A DNA stretch of 64,000 nt from the NCBI GenBank assembly GCA_022843385.1, contig JALHNT010000025.1, forward strand, positions 43,881-107,880, given 5' to 3'. The notes under the pieces were generated by a model that saw nothing but the letters and a program-made list of their open reading frames with translations, did not search any database and was not told the DNA's origin. This DNA comes from Anaerolineae bacterium (GTDB lineage: Bacteria > Chloroflexota > Anaerolineae > Aggregatilineales > Phototrophicaceae). Made by a program: the position numbers and the translations under genes. Positions 27,172 to 34,154 of the stretch are shown one piece after another. How positions within the stretch are numbered: the stretch's first letter is position 1; each line of letters begins with the position of its first letter.

Positions 27172-29466
27172 TTATCCGTACAAACTGCTGTCGGGTGGTA
27201 TTGGTTCACTGCCCTTTGTGGGCGCTTGTGCTGGCATATACCGTTCTTTTATCCACCTGAGAATATCATCCTTCGTTTGTGAGGTGTAGCGCTGGATTGA
27301 GCGTTGCCGAAGCTGCTGCTCGCGTGTGCTGCTCGTTGTCGATGGCAGTGGAGGTGTAATCGGTGCCAATGGCGTAAGCGCAAAGGCTGGCTGTGTCTTG
27401 TCGCTTTGCCGGAGCCAGGCGGCAGCCTGAAACTTATCCATCTGGATCAGGTCATCACCATCAAACGCGGGTCGCATGTACTTGGCAAGATACACCGCAT
27501 CTTCGGGGCTAGTCTGAAAAGCCACAATCGCGCCGACGTTACCAAAGACGGCATCGCGTACCTTCTCTGGTAATTGCCGTAGGTATTGATGTGCCAGCGT
27601 GAAAGCAACGCCACTTTTCCGCACCTCGGCAAAGACTTTTGCCAGGCTCGAAACCCCAAAGCGTTGCGCTTCATCAATGTAGATGGGGAAGATGTCCTGA
27701 CTACGACGCGCAAAAGCCGCCTTTTCAAAGGCGGCGATCAGCAATGCTGCCAACAAGTTCTGCTCCGTCTCCGGGACGACTTGCGAATCAACGCCAAGCG
27801 AGATGAGGATGATCCGATTGTTCGCGATCAGGTCGCCAAAATTGAGCATCTGCGGGTGGCACAACATGGGGAGCAGGTGTGGATTGCCTATCAGCGTGCG
27901 CAGGCGGTAGGTCACCGGCTGGCGCAAGTTCTGTTGTGCCAACTCACTTAAACGCTCAAACCCATCCCAGAACTGCCGAACGGTATAATTCTCAATCCCA
28001 ATTCTGGCAACCAGCCTCGCTCGATAGGCGGAATCGGAAAACAGCCGATCAACATCCAGCAAGGTTGGCGCGTCATCCTGCCAGAGAGTAAACAAAAGGT
28101 TGGCAAGCGTATCCCGCCAACGGGTGGCTTCCATGTCCTCGTAGACGCGCTCCATCAGCGCGATGACTTCTCCGGCTCCATTCGCGCTCTCGTTGGTCTT
28201 GCTCATTGCCAGCAAGTTGAGGGGTGGCGGATGACGGCTATCTGCGAGATCAATCACCACCACATCCTCCGCACGCTGTTCAGGGATACTCATGTGCAGC
28301 AGGCGACGGAACAAGCTGTCGGGTTTGTTCCCGTGTGGGTCGATCACGACGACCCCACGCCCGGCATGGATGTCTTGATGAACCAGGGTGTGCAGGAAAT
28401 TGCTCTTCCCTGTGCCTGATTTACCCACAATGGTGAGGTGTGTACCCCGTTGGGAGTGCTGCCAGAATACCGGATGAGTCTTGCCTTGATAGATACCTGT
28501 TCCTAATGCCAACCCTTCACTCACCTGGGCAACCTGATCGCTCATGGGATGATCGGATTTTGCCCAGACAATGCCCGGAGTCCGAAATCCTTCATGCGGG
28601 AGATGCCAGAGAGCAGTAATCTCACGCGGTTCGAGCACGAGTCCTAATGCCTGACGCATGTGCTTGACTTCCCGCGATGGCGATGGCGCTTGCAGTTTTT
28701 GAAAAAGGCCAAAGATGCTGGTCTCAAAGTCAAATGGGTCATCGCTAACTTCATACACGGCTGTGTCATCATAGCGACGCAAACCGTTAAACTGCTCGCG
28801 ATCAAACAGCACCATTTGGCTATCAATCACCATCAGTTCCCCAATGCGCTCGGCTACGGGCGTATCAATCTGGATGGCAGCAAGACACTGAAAGAGTTTC
28901 GTCTCTAGTTTTTGTACAAGCACTCGATGAATCTCATCGCGGTAGATCTGCACTTTGTTTGGAAACAATACGGTCAATAAACTATCCGAGACATTGCGGT
29001 ACAGCTGCGATTCACCCGTTTTGTAGGCTTCTTCCGACATGCCAAAGACAAACAATGTGTAGGATATTTTCTCGCCAGATTGCAGTTTCCCCATGGCAGC
29101 AATCACTGACGCGAGAGGATCACTATCCTTGATCTCCTGCACGTGTTTGATCGGTGCGAGGAATGTCTCAGCAATCGGTTGGTACTTGCAGAGATAACGA
29201 TAAATCTTCGACTCCGTGCGAAACAACGACTCGACTTCAAGTTGTGTCACCGTTGCTTCAGGGTAACTTGCCTGAATCGCTCGCTCAACCGTTGTCGTAT
29301 CCACCTCATCCAAGACAGCAACTTGCCACTCGATGTGGTTAGGTTGAGCCACAATTCGTAAAGCCGTTTGGGGAAACGAAAAGAGAAACTGGTCAATAAA
29401 CTGAAATGCGCGTTGCGGCTGCCATGACATCGCTGCTGGAACCGCAATCGAAAAGATTCGCGACAT
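27172..29466 (-). CDS. HerA/VirB4-like ATPase
   Basis: 764 residues from ATG 29466 (GGGGG nine bases upstream); the frame extends 14 codons further but without a better site. An N-terminal 350-residue domain is followed by Walker A IVGKSGTGKSN, VVIDPHGNKPDSL, Walker B IFPIYIDEAQRFG and an AEVRKSGVAFTLAHQ arginine-finger region: the HerA/FtsK superfamily as found in conjugative elements. It probably assembles as a hexameric DNA motor. First large gene of the leftward operon with the replication-relaxation and TraG-like genes. Confidence 0.85.
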   Translation of the reverse strand: MSRIFSIAVPAAMSWQPQRAFQFIDQFLFSFPQTALRIVAQPNHIEWQVAVLDEVDTTTVERAIQASYPEATVTQLEVESLFRTESKIYRYLCKYQPIAETFLAPIKHVQEIKDSDPLASVIAAMGKLQSGEKISYTLFVFGMSEEAYKTGESQLYRNVSDSLLTVLFPNKVQIYRDEIHRVLVQKLETKLFQCLAAIQIDTPVAERIGELMVIDSQMVLFDREQFNGLRRYDDTAVYEVSDDPFDFETSIFGLFQKLQAPSPSREVKHMRQALGLVLEPREITALWHLPHEGFRTPGIVWAKSDHPMSDQVAQVSEGLALGTGIYQGKTHPVFWQHSQRGTHLTIVGKSGTGKSNFLHTLVHQDIHAGRGVVVIDPHGNKPDSLFRRLLHMSIPEQRAEDVVVIDLADSRHPPPLNLLAMSKTNESANGAGEVIALMERVYEDMEATRWRDTLANLLFTLWQDDAPTLLDVDRLFSDSAYRARLVARIGIENYTVRQFWDGFERLSELAQQNLRQPVTYRLRTLIGNPHLLPMLCHPQMLNFGDLIANNRIILISLGVDSQVVPETEQNLLAALLIAAFEKAAFARRSQDIFPIYIDEAQRFGVSSLAKVFAEVRKSGVAFTLAHQYLRQLPEKVRDAVFGNVGAIVAFQTSPEDAVYLAKYMRPAFDGDDLIQMDKFQAAAWLRQSDKTQPAFALTPLAPITPPLPSTTSSTREQQLRQRSIQRYTSQTKDDILRWIKERYMPAQAPTKGSEPIPPDSSLYG

Positions 29467-29476
29467 GATAACCCCC

Positions 29477-29638
29477 TTACCGCTTTTTGCGCTGATCTTT
29501 GTTGTCAAACAAGTCGAGTTGAGGGCGTTTAGCGGCTTTTCGATTGATCAGCCACATGATGCCAAAAAAGATCGAGCCAAAAATCCAGAGGAAAAACTGA
29601 CAGACAAGGCGAACAGCAAAACCCAATTCCCAACCCAT
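29477..29638 (-). CDS. Small membrane protein leading the DNA-transfer operon
   Basis: 53 residues from ATG 29638 (GGAGGGGG upstream). One or two hydrophobic segments (GFAVRLVCQFFLWIFGSIFFG) and a basic tail (NRKAAKRPQLDLFDNKDQRKKR). It ends 10 bp before the HerA-like gene. Small membrane partners next to such ATPases can anchor them; this is inferred from position. Confidence 0.6.
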   Translation of the reverse strand: MGWELGFAVRLVCQFFLWIFGSIFFGIMWLINRKAAKRPQLDLFDNKDQRKKR

Positions 29639-29784
29639 GTAAACCCCCTCCTCGCAAATCCGAATACAAAACTCAAACACAATCAATCGTGAATCTATTT
29701 CAATAAACAGGAAGAAGTGTGCGCTGTTAAGATGTATTTTGATATGTTTTGTGCAGGACGATGATCATCAATTTCACCGCCACC

Positions 29785-30271
29785 GCCTGCCGGAGGCAGG
29801 CTACCCCCCTCGGTGGTGCGGGCGGTGGGCTTGTCCCCTCGCCCGCCCACGAACCGCCGACACGCCAGTGAGGGAACCGCCAGCCATTGTGCAAACAACA
29901 AGTAAAAGTATCGGGTTCAGGCTGGCGGCGGCGAGGGGGGTAGCCTGGCTTGGACGCACAGCGGACAAGGCAGGCGGTGGCCTGGATGTGGAGTGGTGGG
30001 GGTTGTGGGTGTCTCCTCGATCAGAGGACAACATCCGCTCCCCTGCCCGACGCAGCCAGATGTATAGTTTTTGTCGCTCGACAGCGAACAAAAACTACGC
30101 CTCAGGGGAGGCGTATCTTTGGATGTATTTTGACACGCAAAAACACACCTCAAAATCAGGTGTTGGACAACGCTCTCCTATAAATGCGCTCCGCGCATTT
30201 GGAGTTTCCGGCTACCCTGCCCCTCCCGTTCGCTCTTCCCTTCCAGTCGTCCTACGCGATGCTTCGCATCG
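29785..30271. other. Hairpin-rich non-coding region, candidate origin (oriV/oriT)
   Basis: Within 957 bp that lack a convincing gene (29639-30595). Structures: GCCTGCC-GGA-GGCAGGC (29785-29801); a 17-bp inverted repeat with one mismatch, 29796-29812 against 29932-29948 (core AGGCTACCCCCCTCG); GTTTTTGTCGCT/AGCGAACAAAAAC (30067-30095); TACGCCTC-AGGG-GAGGCGTA (30096-30115); ACACCT/AGGTGT (30145-30163); AAATGCGC-TCC-GCGCATTT (30182-30200); CGATGC-TTC-GCATCG plus ATTTTT (30257-30278). Stacked hairpins upstream of the DNA-processing operon suit an origin of transfer or replication. Confidence 0.5.
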
Positions 30272-30503
30272 GATTTTTATGATCTGATCCGAAACATCAT
30301 TTCGCGTGAGGTGTCCATTCAGCCAACTCGATGAGGAGTTGACCGAATCCCGGTTGACCGTCGAGGCTATCGCTTCACGGTATGGGTATAGGCCATCGTT
30401 CTTACGCCACGATGGTGGCGTGCCATGCACAGACCGTAAAACGGTTTGGTGCATATACCCATTTAGAACACTGGAAAACACTGCTACAAGAGGTAAATCG
30501 CAC

Positions 30504-30579
30504 CGTGATACCATGCTTGCTACCACGACACCATGATGCCATTCAACCACGACACCACGACACCATGATACCGTGATAC
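30504..30579. repeat. 8-bp tandem repeat array 1 (candidate parS)
   Basis: Read on the minus strand, 8-mers of consensus GTRTCRYG follow one another in register: GTATCACG, GTATCATG, GTGTCGTG, GTGTCGTG, a degenerate GTTGAATG, GCATCATG, GTGTCGTG, a degenerate GTAGCAAG, then CATG and GTATCACG. They lie just downstream of the ParA-partner gene. The TATCAC core is close to the WATCACW heptads bound by the RHH partition protein omega of pSM19035 (established), supporting a centromere role (inference). Confidence 0.65.
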
Positions 30580-30595
30580 CACGCAATCATATTGA

Positions 30596-31048
30596 TTAGT
30601 CATTCAGAGATTGGAGAGCCTTGTGGAGGATGCTGTTGTTCTTGTTACGCTGATGGTCGTAAAACAGATAATTGATGGCAATGCGTGCAATCTCATTTTC
30701 ACTGGTACGGATACCCGCCTGTCGATAGGTATACACCAATTCAGCAATCGCTTGTTTCTCGGCTTGAGTAAAGCGGTGGGTAGCAGCCTCTTTGCCAAAT
30801 TCCTTCACCGCTTTGCGCACCATCGTGATGACCGTATTCTCACTGACAAACACACTTGTCTCTTCACTTCGTGATACCACGACACCATGATACCGTGATA
30901 CCACGTTCTCGTTTTCATCCGGTTTTGATGGAAGGGGAACAGCAAGGGAGTCTTGTGACTGCAACGGAACAACCCCCTGCATATTGATGACATCAGGTTT
31001 GCGCTGGCGCTGTTTAGGGTCAAATTCTTCCGGGCGTGGCTTACGCAT
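30596..31048 (-). CDS. ParA partner, putative centromere-binding protein
   Basis: About 150 residues from ATG 31048, which overlaps the parA stop (ATGCGTAA). The N-terminal half is basic and low-complexity; part of it (VVSRYHGVVVSRS) is encoded by an in-register run of the same 8-bp repeats found downstream. The C-terminal 70 residues are helical (RFTQAEKQAIAELVYTYRQA, ENEIARIAINYLF), compatible with a small dimerising DNA-binding domain. Position after parA marks it as the ParB/ParG/omega-type partner. Family membership itself is not clear. Confidence 0.65.
   Translation of the reverse strand: MRKPRPEEFDPKQRQRKPDVINMQGVVPLQSQDSLAVPLPSKPDENENVVSRYHGVVVSRSEETSVFVSENTVITMVRKAVKEFGKEAATHRFTQAEKQAIAELVYTYRQAGIRTSENEIARIAINYLFYDHQRNKNNSILHKALQSLND
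30870..30901. repeat. 8-bp tandem repeat array 2, inside the parA-partner gene
   Basis: Four 8-mers (minus strand GTATCACG, GTATCATG, GTGTCGTG, GTATCACG). A 29-bp stretch (30877-30905) is identical to 30555-30583 in array 1. Having a copy inside the coding sequence is unusual and suggests an autoregulatory or second partition site, or repeat expansion into the gene. Confidence 0.7.
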
Positions 31049-31802
31049 GGTTGACAATCCAGTTTGCCACACTCCGGTAGGCATCTGAACCGGCATGGTG
31101 TGGCGCAAGATGAATAAGCGGCATTTTGTGATCGAAGGAGCGAGGAAACTCTATTGTTTCTGGAATGAGAATGTCCAATACGTTCCCGCCATAGATTTTG
31201 CGCGTGGCTTGAACAATTCCGGGGGAATGATTGGTGCCTGCCTTATACATCGTAAACAAGATACGGATTTCCTGTTTACCCAGCTCCGTTCTAAACTTGT
31301 GCCAGATGATCGCTTGAACGTGGTTAATCAGGTCAGATACACCGTCAATTGCCATTCGTTCGGCACTGGCTGGAATAAGTAGCAAATCAGCCGCTACAAT
31401 GGCATTAAAGGCCAATCCTGCTTTACCAGGTGGGCTATCCACCAGAATGTAGTCGTATTCATCCTGAAGCGGTTTGAGAATATCGCGGAGTAAGATTTCA
31501 TCGCCCGGCTCAAGGCTTTCTTCGATGGCTGCCATTAGAGAAGAGGATGGCAAGATGTCAAATCCGAAAGTCGTATGTTTTTTGACGATACTGGCAGGGG
31601 TTTGCTTGAGAAACACATGATAAAAGGACGGATTGACTTGATCGGGGTCGATGTTGACGTAACGGGTGGATGAGGCTTGCTGGTCAAGATCAACCAGTAA
31701 GACCCGTTTACCCAATTCGGCTAAACAGGCTGCTGTATTCACCGCACTGGTCGTTTTACCAGTTCCACCTTTGAAGATAGAGAAAGAGATTACTGTTGCC
31801 AT
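31041..31802 (-). CDS. parA: ParA-family partition ATPase
   Basis: 253 residues. Deviant Walker A KGGTGKTT at residues 11-18, LLVDLDQQASST, and Walker B-like YILVDSPPGKAG. Small size without an N-terminal HTH places it with type Ib/Soj-like ParA proteins that partner small RHH proteins. The start overlaps the end of the excisionase-like gene by 13 bases and the stop overlaps its partner gene. The presence of a partition system suggests the element spends time as a replicating circle. Confidence 0.93.
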   Translation of the reverse strand: MATVISFSIFKGGTGKTTSAVNTAACLAELGKRVLLVDLDQQASSTRYVNIDPDQVNPSFYHVFLKQTPASIVKKHTTFGFDILPSSSLMAAIEESLEPGDEILLRDILKPLQDEYDYILVDSPPGKAGLAFNAIVAADLLLIPASAERMAIDGVSDLINHVQAIIWHKFRTELGKQEIRILFTMYKAGTNHSPGIVQATRKIYGGNVLDILIPETIEFPRSFDHKMPLIHLAPHHAGSDAYRSVANWIVNHA

Positions 31803-31981
31803 TTTTTTGCTGGATATTCGTCGGCATGTTGAAACACTTCAACCTCGTTTAATGGGATTTGATAGACATGCCCAACTCGTTTGACACCGGGAATAAAACC
31901 TTGCTGTATCCAGCGAATAACGGTCTTCTTATCCCGCTTGACGATACGGGAAAATTCGGTAGCACTGAGAAAACTCCTCAT
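31790..31981 (-). CDS. Excisionase-like HTH protein
   Basis: 63 residues with a MerR/AlpA-type winged-helix: FLSATEFSRIVKRDKKTVIRWIQQGFIPGVKRVG and YQIPLNEVEVF (quoted in pieces of the same domain). Such small proteins bind DNA as excisionases or repressors. First gene of the par operon (13-base overlap with parA), so it may regulate that operon, or be the directionality factor that lets the serine recombinase excise the element. Confidence 0.72.
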   Translation of the reverse strand: MRSFLSATEFSRIVKRDKKTVIRWIQQGFIPGVKRVGHVYQIPLNEVEVFQHADEYPAKKWQQ

Positions 31982-32041
31982 AGGCTATCTATGACAGTTT
32001 GGGGCAATCATGTCAACTGGGGAATTTGGGGAACTAAAAAC

Positions 32042-32455
32042 CTATGCAGCTTGTTGTAACTGGTGTTTTTTGAAATAAAACTGGTCAAAACTGAGAATTT
32101 CGGGGATGTGAAACTTTTGCATCACGGCCACATTAGAGCAGTCCACCATACTTATGCTTTTATTCTCCTGAGAAAGAAATACCCACTCAGATGCCTGTTG
32201 TAAGGCTTCATCAATAAAAATCACCGGGATAACACCTGAGCGTACATAGGTCAGGAATTTGCGTGCGGGTACTTGGCCTTTCACTCGGCTGATAACTGTC
32301 GCGCTTTCCGCTACCACAAAACTTGTTGTGACGAGTTTGCGCCGTTCTGTAGCAAAACGCTGCATACGGGCTTGAACCGTTTGATGATGAGCGTCATGTT
32401 CAATAAACAGTCCCACAAACGCATCACTATCGACCAGTACATCAAAATCAGTCAT
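32042..32455 (-). CDS. PIN-domain (VapC-like) toxin
   Basis: 137 residues from ATG 32455. VLVDSDAFVGLF (Asp at the first catalytic place), TSFVVAESATVISR (Glu), SMVDCSNVAVMQ (Asp) and a final EILSFDQFYF. The start lies inside the 3' end of the antitoxin gene (8-base overlap). Second PIN pair of the element, unrelated in sequence to the one at 20417. Confidence 0.82.
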   Translation of the reverse strand: MTDFDVLVDSDAFVGLFIEHDAHHQTVQARMQRFATERRKLVTTSFVVAESATVISRVKGQVPARKFLTYVRSGVIPVIFIDEALQQASEWVFLSQENKSISMVDCSNVAVMQKFHIPEILSFDQFYFKKHQLQQAA

Positions 32456-32726
32456 GGTCGCCCCTCCATGCTCCGTTTTCTCCGTAGAGGATTTCGTCAA
32501 TGTTGCCAGACACGTCAATGAGATCGGGGTCTTGTATCATTCCACTGAGTTCAAACAAGCCTTGATACATCTTATCAAGGCGCTCTTGCTCATGGCGCTC
32601 AAGCACGGCTGTGATGCCTTCCTCAACAACAGCAGACATTGGCCTATCGGTCTCACGAGTAAAAATTTTGAGGCGTTCAAATAGGGCAGGGCGCATCATA
32701 ATGGTAGTGCGAACGGGAGTAACCAT
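32448..32726 (-). CDS. Ribbon-helix-helix-type antitoxin
   Basis: 92 residues. N-terminal TTIMMRPALFERLKIFTRET and MSAVVEEGITAVLERH match a ribbon-helix-helix DNA-binding domain; the acidic C-terminus (DPDLIDVSGNIDEILYG) should bind and block the PIN toxin encoded next. Expected to autoregulate from the 120-bp upstream region. Confidence 0.75.
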   Translation of the reverse strand: MVTPVRTTIMMRPALFERLKIFTRETDRPMSAVVEEGITAVLERHEQERLDKMYQGLFELSGMIQDPDLIDVSGNIDEILYGENGAWRGDHD

Positions 32727-32845
32727 ATGTGCGTATTACAACATACACGACTGACAGTTGCAATAGATCATGTTCTTGTGTTCTTGGTGCCGCACCATGC
32801 ACCATCTCAGATATTTGGCGCTTAAGCTGGGAAAACACGGCAGAG

Positions 32846-33847
32846 CTATAGCTCAAGTATCCCTAACAAATCACGTACCGTGTCCACAAAACTGCCATCT
32901 TCACCATGCTCAGCCCGCCACTTGCTCCAAAAGTGGATAATGTTCCCGCCACCACAGCCGGCGAAACAATTCCAGTAGTTGCCACTCTCGACTACGTTAA
33001 AGCTCTTATGCTCATCGTCATGAAAGGGGCAATAGCCTTGGTTATGGTCATCCAGACTCACATACTGCCGGACAAACTCGAATGTGCTGATGGCTGCCAA
33101 TATCCGCTCAGAGGGTTGTCGATCTTTACGACCTGCAAGGGATTTCGTCTTAAAGGCATGGGTAGGGCGCTCTAGAACAGGTTGTGGGGAACGACTAATG
33201 ACAGCTAAGAGGAAGGGCAGGGGAACACGATCAGGGTTGGACATGATCGGGAGAAGTTCTCTTGGGGTCTTGGCAAGGGGCTGATCATTCCGATCTACAA
33301 ACGGGTAAATCTTGCCCGTTTTACGATGAACACCTAAGGGGAGGCGCACCAGTGAGCCTAAGCCCTCTCCAACAAGCTGAACTTGCCGAGGGTAAATTTC
33401 AAGCGGCTTATCACCGCATTGTTTAGGGTCTATTCCATGCTCAATGAGCAACTGTTGGATGAAGCGCCGGGCAAGTATTCCAGTGAGGGGTTGCTGGAAA
33501 AAGAACCACAAGTGAAACCCTCGCCGTGAACGTTCTCGATAGAAGGGAATGCCTTGTTCTGCTATGCGCTCTGTCATTACCAACAATCGACTCGCCTGGG
33601 CATCGGTATCCGTGTCCAGGCATATCCATCGTGCCATGCTCCTCGCATCCAGGGCGTATGTCCCTAGCGTAAGCTGCCCTTTGAAGTGTTGTTCTACGAG
33701 AGCAGAGGTAAGCGGTTTGCGGACAGCGACATACGTTCCGTCCGCTTGTTGCCTGGGGTAAGCATCCTGGCGCAGGATAAAGGTAGAGATGAAGGCATCA
33801 AGCAGATGTGGCTCAATCTCCTGGCGTTGCGGCTGTTCGGGAGGCAT
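32846..33847 (-). CDS. Archaeo-eukaryotic primase with C-terminal zinc ribbon
   Basis: 333 residues. The AEP core has its three motifs in order: WICLDTDTDAQ (catalytic DxD, about residue 75), RRGFHLWFF (sxH, about 110) and SLVRLPLGVHRK (hxh-type, about 170). The C-terminal 70 residues form a CHC2-like zinc ribbon: YCPFHDDEHKSF and WNCFAGCGGGNIIHFW. DnaG proteins carry this ribbon at the N-terminus of an unrelated catalytic fold, so here an AEP catalytic domain is combined with a bacterial-type ribbon at the other end. It probably primes element DNA synthesis, in support of the partition genes as sign of an autonomous phase. Confidence 0.78.
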   Translation of the reverse strand: MPPEQPQRQEIEPHLLDAFISTFILRQDAYPRQQADGTYVAVRKPLTSALVEQHFKGQLTLGTYALDARSMARWICLDTDTDAQASRLLVMTERIAEQGIPFYRERSRRGFHLWFFFQQPLTGILARRFIQQLLIEHGIDPKQCGDKPLEIYPRQVQLVGEGLGSLVRLPLGVHRKTGKIYPFVDRNDQPLAKTPRELLPIMSNPDRVPLPFLLAVISRSPQPVLERPTHAFKTKSLAGRKDRQPSERILAAISTFEFVRQYVSLDDHNQGYCPFHDDEHKSFNVVESGNYWNCFAGCGGGNIIHFWSKWRAEHGEDGSFVDTVRDLLGILEL

Positions 33848-33969
33848 TGGAAGTAAGTATAGAAGAGAGGGAAAGGGGAAGTGAATATGCGGCTATGTCA
33901 GCACATCACATTACATTACATATGTAGGGCGATAAGAGGTCACGCCGCTTGCCACAAAAACAAAAAAAG

Positions 33970-33993
33970 CCCACTGGAAGCCGATCCAGTGGG
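33970..33993 (-). terminator. Rho-independent terminator at the right end of the element
   Basis: CCCACTGG-8 nt-CCAGTGGG followed on the minus strand by CTTTTTTTGTTTTTG. It faces leftward and stands 12 bp past the stop codon at 34006. In the integrated state no element gene reads into it from the right; in the circle it would end the recombinase transcript. Confidence 0.85.
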
Positions 33994-34005
33994 TGAAAGG
34001 GAGTA

Positions 34006-34154
34006 TCAGATAGCTAGAGAGACAGTGATGGGAGAGAGGAAGACTGCCAAGTTGAGGGGTGCACAGATGGGACGCTGCGGCGCACTGCACATAGCAGGAT
34101 TAGATAGTTGGTCAGGCAAAGCGATACTATGAACAGCCTTGAGTATGTATTGCG
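34006..34154 (-). other. Detached native 3' end of the recombinase gene
   Basis: When the two element ends are joined (attP), the recombinase frame passes from TTTCGTC at 4845 through GA into CGCAATAC at 34154 without a shift and stays open for 49 codons to TGA at 34006-34008, immediately before the terminator. In the integrated chromosome this segment has no start of its own and is reached only by the broken capsid frame. The encoded tail looks loosely structured and hydrophobic near its end, so its function is uncertain. Confidence 0.7.

Noticed and set aside
29739..30287. Open frame of 182 codons through the hairpin region
   Set aside because: No domain or ribosome site, and composition is dictated by palindromes; treated as non-coding.
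30212..30586. Open frame of 124 codons in the hairpin region, and fragments on the plus strand (30306-30576)
   Set aside because: The N-terminal residues are produced by the 8-bp repeats and the rest crosses strong hairpins. The plus-strand pieces (for example KRFGAYTHLEHWKTLLQEV) look slightly coding but are broken into two frames; a decayed gene cannot be excluded.
30504..30901. CRISPR-like array
   Set aside because: The repeats are 8 bp, directly adjacent, and lack spacers.
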